DNA from: Bruticola sp004554425
GTDB lineage: Bacteria > Vulcanimicrobiota > Xenobia > Xenobiales > Xenobiaceae
Length of the DNA stretch: 23,909 nt
Direction: 5' to 3'
Assembly: GCA_958366945.1 (NCBI GenBank)
Contig: CATXCY010000040.1
Span: forward strand, 1 to 23,909
The notes below the pieces were generated by a model, which worked only from the letters and a program-made list of their open reading frames with translations, was not told where the DNA came from and made no database searches. Both the position numbers and the translations under genes were made by a program. Every line of letters begins with the position of its first letter. Position 1 is the first letter of the stretch. This document shows, one piece after another, positions 23,447-23,909 of this stretch.

Positions 23447-23475
23447 ATATTAGCAAAGAGAGAATACTTTGTCAA
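23447..23475 (-). promoter_or_regulatory. Promoter of the Ile-Ile-Ala tRNA operon
   Basis: On the - strand a consensus TTGACA (23470-23475), exactly 17 nt, then TAATAT (23447-23452). The discriminator after the -10 reads TTTCCGCG; its G+C-rich part fits stringent (ppGpp) control of stable RNA, which is inference. Confidence 0.7.
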
Positions 23476-23765
23476 CATCTCTACAGAAAAAAAGTTTACT
23501 TTAAATTGCAATATTAAGTTGAACACCCTTTCATAGCTTGATAGAAGTTGAATATGATAATAAGTTTATCAATTTGACGAACTCCGCAAATACGGCTTGC
23601 TCTTAGCCTAAAGGAACTTTTTGTTCACATTCTATTAACAAAACTGTAACTAAGCAGGTTCATTTAATTTAAGCTGGTATTATATACTTAAAGAGAGTAA
23701 AGTTTTCTTCAACAAAGGACTTTGTATTTCCGGCGTTACTTTGGTAGCGATGAAAGGAGTACGAG
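23476..23765. other. Intergenic region between the tRNA operon and the final gene
   Basis: A/T-rich, no gene. TTGATA (about 23539) and TATCAA (about 23567) form a wide inverted repeat. TATACT (23683-23688) may be a -10 for the final gene, with a poor -35. GGAG at 23756-23759 is the ribosome-binding site for the ATG at 23766. Confidence 0.4.
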
Positions 23766-23909
23766 ATGGCAGATGACCATCAGGATAAAATTGAACAAAT
23801 AAGAGCGCGACGCAGTCGCGACAGCGTTCAGTTAGGTTACAATCCATACGATATTCAGCAGCAACAGCAGCAAGTAGGCGGAGTTGGTGCTGCCGGAGTC
23901 AATGGAGTC
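23766..23909 (+). CDS. N-terminus of an unidentified Gln-rich protein (cut by window end)
   Basis: 48 codons are visible. The start is well supported: GGAG with a 6-nt spacer before ATG. The protein opens with a charged stretch (MADDHQDKIEQIRARRSRDS), then LGYNPYDI, a run of six Gln and a Gly/Val-rich segment (VGGVGAAGVNGV). There is no signal peptide in the visible part. Low complexity and truncation prevent any family assignment. Confidence 0.6.
   Translation, partial: MADDHQDKIEQIRARRSRDSVQLGYNPYDIQQQQQQVGGVGAAGVNGV

Noticed and set aside
23171..23536. A 121-codon + strand reading frame with a repeated GLIxLExMTSSLSGMRSNHLSYRP-type segment
   Set aside because: It is the antisense of the two tRNA-Ile genes. 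The repeat in the protein simply reflects the tRNA duplication, and this kind of spurious protein is common in databases.
1..23909. CRISPR arrays, insertion sequences, prophage or defence islands
   Set aside because: No regularly spaced repeats, transposase, integrase or phage genes were seen in any frame.

Overview
The window is chromosomal DNA of a bacterium with low-to-moderate G+C. It carries two type IV pilus retraction ATPases, a periplasmic alpha-2-macroglobulin-like protein with a partner lipoprotein, and a secreted protein with copper-amine-oxidase-type stalk domains. The first two point to a diderm envelope. Stalk domains are commonest in Firmicutes, Synergistetes and their relatives, so I cannot place the phylum from this stretch alone. 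Many genes start with TTG or GTG. There are no rRNA genes, insertion sequences, integrases or CRISPR arrays.

Layout. 1-190: leader with a hairpin. 191-1858 (+): a 555-residue nucleoside (uridine-type) kinase with TGS-like N-terminal domains. 1926-2013: back-to-back terminators. 2042-4241 (-): a two-gene operon of PilT paralogues. 4242-4797: a structured intergenic region. 4798-6566 (+): a run of small genes (PRC-barrel-like protein, unknown helical protein, two-helix membrane protein, and an isolated coenzyme-domain-like piece of a medium-chain dehydrogenase). 6751-7797 (+): a complete zinc-dependent medium-chain dehydrogenase. 7883-12195 (-): a fused iron(III)-type ABC permease and, further upstream, an opine-dehydrogenase-like enzyme followed after 1 nt by an EamA-family exporter broken into two overlapping frames. 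12499-13899 (+): the stalk-domain/Ig-like secreted protein. 14610-17897 (+): a 1095-residue coiled-coil protein with a C-terminal Cys/His peptidase-like domain and no signal peptide. 18007-22976 (-): a lipoprotein and a 1495-residue alpha-2-macroglobulin-like protein. 23036-23398 (-): a stand-alone tRNA operon Ile-Ile-Ala with its own promoter and terminator. 23766-end (+): start of a Q-rich protein.

How the genes work together. The PilT pair would power pilus retraction. The opine dehydrogenase plus EamA exporter resemble the make-and-export core of opine metallophore systems. An iron-type permease lies nearby, but no nicotianamine-synthase-like gene is in the window, so this is only a hypothesis. 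The macroglobulin and lipoprotein probably form an envelope module, although the macroglobulin lacks the reactive thioester. I see no clear multi-gene defence system. The best leads are the opine/EamA locus, the thioester-less macroglobulin pair, the signal-less coiled-coil peptidase, the orphan dehydrogenase domain, the covarying tRNA-Ile copies, and a structured element upstream of pilT.
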